Positions 61,564 to 64,000 of a stretch of DNA of 64,000 bases are shown here, in pieces. The stretch comes from CAMCXT01 sp040403315. Lineage in GTDB: Bacteria; Bacteroidota; Bacteroidia; M30B66. Position 1 is the first letter of the stretch. Each line of letters opens with the position of its first letter. A program made the position numbers and the translations under genes. The notes under the pieces are model-generated. The model was not told the origin of the DNA, did not search any database, and worked only from the letters and a program-made list of their open reading frames with translations. Where the stretch lies: positions 496,001 through 560,000 of the forward strand of contig JBBAKX010000002.1 of the NCBI GenBank assembly GCA_040403315.1, in the 5' to 3' direction.

Positions 61564-63309
61564 ATGAGGCATAGATCAATTTCTTTCAATTCAGGGCTGC
61601 GGTTTATTATGCCGCTTTTCTTATTTCTCATTGTAGGAAATGGTGGGTATGATTTGCAAGCACAAGCTTATCAATCCCCTCAAACGGAAACGCTCCGCAA
61701 GCAATTGGGTATTCCGGAATTTGATGCTTTACTAAATCTTGATCCTGTTCAACGAACACTGTTTCTTGACAAATCGATAAATCAGATTGGGGCATTGAAA
61801 CCGGATTCAATCGCAGTGCAAAATCTTGTTTTAGAAATGCAGGAATTTGCAAAGGATCAAGATAATAAAGACCTAGAATTGACTGCCGACTTGCTTTCTT
61901 ATTTTGGAAAGCAGATGTATGAAAATACTCAGCAGCAAATCAATACTTTAAGCAAACTTCACCTCAAAGCCATACGAGAAGAAGTGGTTTGGTTTCGCTT
62001 GGAGGTGGACATACTTTTAGCCAGCACTTTTATCTCCGAGAATAAACATTATGAATCGGGTTTATTCATGCTGCGCTATTTAGCTGGAATTGTAGAAAAC
62101 TTGGATGATAACCTTTGCCCCCGAAAGCAACAGGTGTATTTTGAATTAGGAGTTTCCTATCTTATTTTCAACGACCAACGAAATGCCGTTAGCTATTTGA
62201 AAAAAGCGTTGTTGGTCAATCCTCCCAAAGGGATAAAAAATGACAAGGTGCGTATTTTGAACCATTTGGGTCTTTCCTATCGGGAATTGAACTTGTTGGA
62301 TTCTTCTGATGTATATTTTAAAGCGAATCTGAAAATTACGCAAGATTCAAATTCCATAGCATACAAATTCATCACGCTTGGTAATTTAGGGGAGAACCAA
62401 TATTTGAGGAAAAATTATGATGCAGCGCTTCCCTTATTGCAAGCCGATGCCGACATGGCCTTGGAACTAAATGACTTTTTTCTTGCCTCCAATGCACTCC
62501 TATTGATTGGCGATATTCATTCACGGAAAGGCAATTATCAAAAGGCCGAAACGTATTTAATGCAAGGTTTACGATTTCTTCATGGTTTTGGCTCATTTCC
62601 AAAAAGGAAAAAGTGTTACAGTATCATGGAGCGGTATTACTTAAATACAAATCAAAATAAACTCGCTTCGCTGTATCAAGATTCCTTGCTTTATGTAAAC
62701 GATAGTTTGGAGAGGTATTACAATCAATCGCGGATTTCCTCTTCAGAGTCTCAGTTCGAATACCAAAATCTGAAAGAAAAAGCAATTGAAGAAGCGACTA
62801 GCAATAAACTATCACGGTATATATTAATAGGCATATTGGTTTTAATTGTGCTTTTGCTATTGCTATGCATTCAATATTTCCAACGCCAAAAGTCATTGGC
62901 GAATATGAGGCAGTTAAAATTACAATTGAGTCTGCAACGTTCAGAAAGTAATTTAGAAGATGCCCGTGCAAAACTCGATGTATACTTGAAGAAACTCTCT
63001 TCTCAAAACGAATCGGATGTAAACTGGACAGAATCGCGCATTCTAACCCAAACGCACTGGAAGGAATTTCAAGTTCTTTTTTCTGCAAGCTATCCTAGAT
63101 TTATTTCTCGACTTAAAGAAAATCTACCTCAAATAACAGAAGGCGAAATTCGGTTTTGCTGTTTGTTGAGGCTTCAACTTAAGGTCAAAGAAATTGCTTT
63201 GGTTTTAGGGGTGAATGAAAATTCGGCATACAAAAACAGAAGCCGCTTATTGGCCAAATTGGAATTAACGGATGAGAAGGCGCTAGTTGAAATACTTCAA
63301 CAGATTTAA
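61564..63309 (+). CDS. Membrane-anchored TPR protein with C-terminal HTH domain
   Basis: This 581-aa putative regulator has an N-terminal signal or anchor (FIMPLFLFLIVGNGG) and TPR-like helical repeats at about residues 75-380 (periplasmic if the signal is cleaved). A transmembrane helix (YILIGILVLIVLLLLLCIQYF, about 419-439), a coiled-coil stretch rich in Gln/Lys/Arg (443-485) and a LuxR-like helix-turn-helix (about 517-569: ITEGEIRFCCLLRLQLKVKEIALVLGVNENSAY) follow. It resembles Bacteroidota membrane regulators that sense periplasmic signals through TPRs and act on DNA through the cytoplasmic HTH. The start ATG at 61564 precedes the signal; the open frame extends upstream to 61408 but lies in repeat-rich sequence. 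Targets are unknown; the adjacent secreted-protein gene at 63804 is a candidate. Confidence 0.8.
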   Translation: MRHRSISFNSGLRFIMPLFLFLIVGNGGYDLQAQAYQSPQTETLRKQLGIPEFDALLNLDPVQRTLFLDKSINQIGALKPDSIAVQNLVLEMQEFAKDQDNKDLELTADLLSYFGKQMYENTQQQINTLSKLHLKAIREEVVWFRLEVDILLASTFISENKHYESGLFMLRYLAGIVENLDDNLCPRKQQVYFELGVSYLIFNDQRNAVSYLKKALLVNPPKGIKNDKVRILNHLGLSYRELNLLDSSDVYFKANLKITQDSNSIAYKFITLGNLGENQYLRKNYDAALPLLQADADMALELNDFFLASNALLLIGDIHSRKGNYQKAETYLMQGLRFLHGFGSFPKRKKCYSIMERYYLNTNQNKLASLYQDSLLYVNDSLERYYNQSRISSSESQFEYQNLKEKAIEEATSNKLSRYILIGILVLIVLLLLLCIQYFQRQKSLANMRQLKLQLSLQRSESNLEDARAKLDVYLKKLSSQNESDVNWTESRILTQTHWKEFQVLFSASYPRFISRLKENLPQITEGEIRFCCLLRLQLKVKEIALVLGVNENSAYKNRSRLLAKLELTDEKALVEILQQI

Positions 63310-63803
63310 TTCTCTAAGAGAATCTCGCTTTAAAACCGATTTTAGCGCATGAGTGCTAGTGCCTATTTTGGGCTCATTTTTAATAGTTTTCATAATTATA
63401 TTTGAGCCTTAACCAAAAAAATAGATCCTGTACACTGTATTAGTTATATATAAATCAGCTAGTTAAGCGGGTATATTTAATTGTCCACAAATTGTCCAAT
63501 GGCTTTTTTGGGATATCCCTTAACCCTTTCTCAAATTTGTGACACCTAATTTTAATGCCAACTTTATTGTGTTGCAAATTTTCAAAAATTGCCTCTTTGT
63601 TAAAAACATAACAAGAGCCCATTCAAGCCCAAGCGCTTTAACTATCGGTTATCCATTTTATAGTGTTAAAACCGAGGTCCCTCTAAAGCGATGTATTCAA
63701 GCTCAAGCAATCCATCAATTTATTTTGAAAACCCATCCCTGATTGTACCATGCAATCAGGAATCCTCATGTTATATCCCTTCATTCTTCATCAAAACAAC
63801 AAA
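63310..63803. other. Intergenic region upstream of the last gene
   Basis: This is about 490 bases of AT-rich, apparently non-coding sequence between the regulator and the partial secreted gene. The only structure seen is a hairpin 44 bases before the ATG (63738-63760). A 67-codon open frame here (63539-63742) has no recognisable features. A long leader or distal promoter for the last gene is likely. Confidence 0.5.
63738..63760 (+). promoter_or_regulatory. Inverted repeat upstream of the partial secreted gene
   Basis: CCTGATTG and CAATCAGG form a perfect 8-bp stem around TACCATG. It lies 43 bases upstream of the ATG at 63804 and is not followed by a T-run, so an operator or mRNA leader structure is more likely than a terminator. 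Confidence 0.4.
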
Positions 63804-64000
63804 ATGAAAACAATCAATTCCATCCTTACCTGTCTGTTACTCACAGCCAGCCTAATTTTAGCACAAAAGGCCACAGCCCAAGCGCCCCAAAGAATGAGTT
63901 ACCAATCGGTGCTTCGCAACAGCAGCAATGTTTTGTTGGCGGAAACTTTAGTGGGTATTAAAATTAGCGTGTTGCAAGGCGGTGCATCAGGCACAGCCGT
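63804..64000 (+). CDS. Secreted protein, 5' portion only (continues beyond the window)
   Basis: Only 65 complete codons are visible. A signal peptide (MKTINSILTCLLLTASLILA...ATAQ) is followed by APQRMSYQSVLRNSSNVLLAETLVGIKISVLQGGASGTAV. This matches a recurring Bacteroidota N-terminal pattern (APQ-x-F/M-x-YQ-x-VxR-x-x-x-G/N...VxxxISxLxGxxxG) seen in surface proteins of the tail-fibre or collagen-like kind. The mature domain and any type IX sorting tail lie outside the window. The ATG at 63804 is clear. It sits downstream of the TPR-HTH regulator in the same direction and may be one of its targets. Confidence 0.75.
   Translation, partial: MKTINSILTCLLLTASLILAQKATAQAPQRMSYQSVLRNSSNVLLAETLVGIKISVLQGGASGTA

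Noticed and set aside
63539..63961. Two small open frames before and overlapping the last gene
   Set aside because: Neither has recognisable protein features, and the second is out of frame with the signal-peptide gene at 63804.

Overview
The window looks like part of a Bacteroidota chromosome, probably Flavobacteriales-like. The evidence is a type IX secretion cargo set (two type B and two type A C-terminal sorting domains), SusC/FecA-style TonB receptor architecture, Bacteroidota-only families (DUF4834, DUF4783, DUF4856), little Shine-Dalgarno signal, and promoter boxes of the TTTG / TAnnTTTG kind. A run of exactly 100 N at 10821-10920 marks a scaffold gap, so this is a draft or metagenome-derived assembly. 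No rRNA, convincing tRNA, CRISPR array, integrase or transposase gene was seen.

Layout. 0-3.3 kb: ExbB-ExbD-TonB energy transduction genes followed by folC. 3.3-4.6 kb: a lone AAA+/DUF4143 ATPase gene bracketed on both sides by near-identical 43-bp palindromes, inserted between convergent genes. 4.7-10.7 kb (minus strand): a four-gene presumptive iron-uptake operon (DUF4856 lipoprotein, imelysin-like lipoprotein, HTTM membrane protein, FecA-like TonB receptor) behind a good Bacteroidota promoter. 10.7-11.1 kb: tandem REP-like palindromes containing the gap. 11.2-14.0 kb: carB without the allosteric C-terminal domain. 14.3-31.1 kb: three secreted repeat proteins, two of them giant tandem paralogues (2103 and about 2688 aa) with PKD/Ig-like arrays and gliding-associated type B tails, then an SBBP-type propeller protein.

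31.3-46.7 kb: DUF4834, YfhO, asnB, a fused MFS/spermidine-synthase-like protein, an unknown polytopic membrane protein, a glycosyltransferase, then the housekeeping set rlmH, DUF4783, nadC, YihY and an M1 metallopeptidase. 46.7-51.8 kb: an AT-rich accessory stretch with a frameshifted lipoprotein gene and a pair of intergenic hairpin repeats, followed by surface-polysaccharide genes (flippase, FkbM methyltransferase, glycosyltransferase). 52.3-56.9 kb: a 1522-aa type A-sorted surface protein with codon usage unlike its neighbours, which suggests very high expression. 57-64 kb: a second REP-like cluster, a glycosyltransferase, a DnaQ/GIY-YIG fusion, purT, a membrane-anchored TPR-HTH regulator, and the start of another secreted protein.

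How the genes fit together. The TonB/Exb genes can energise the receptor of the iron operon. The 31-40 kb and 48-58 kb genes point to surface glycan assembly, and the large secreted proteins are type IX cargo. The least explained signals are the palindrome-bounded ATPase cassette, several families of short palindromic repeats (two intergenic clusters plus matching palindromes inside coding sequence), and the paired hairpin repeat at 47.7-48.1 kb. All functional statements rest on reading the sequence and remembered family features; no database search was run.
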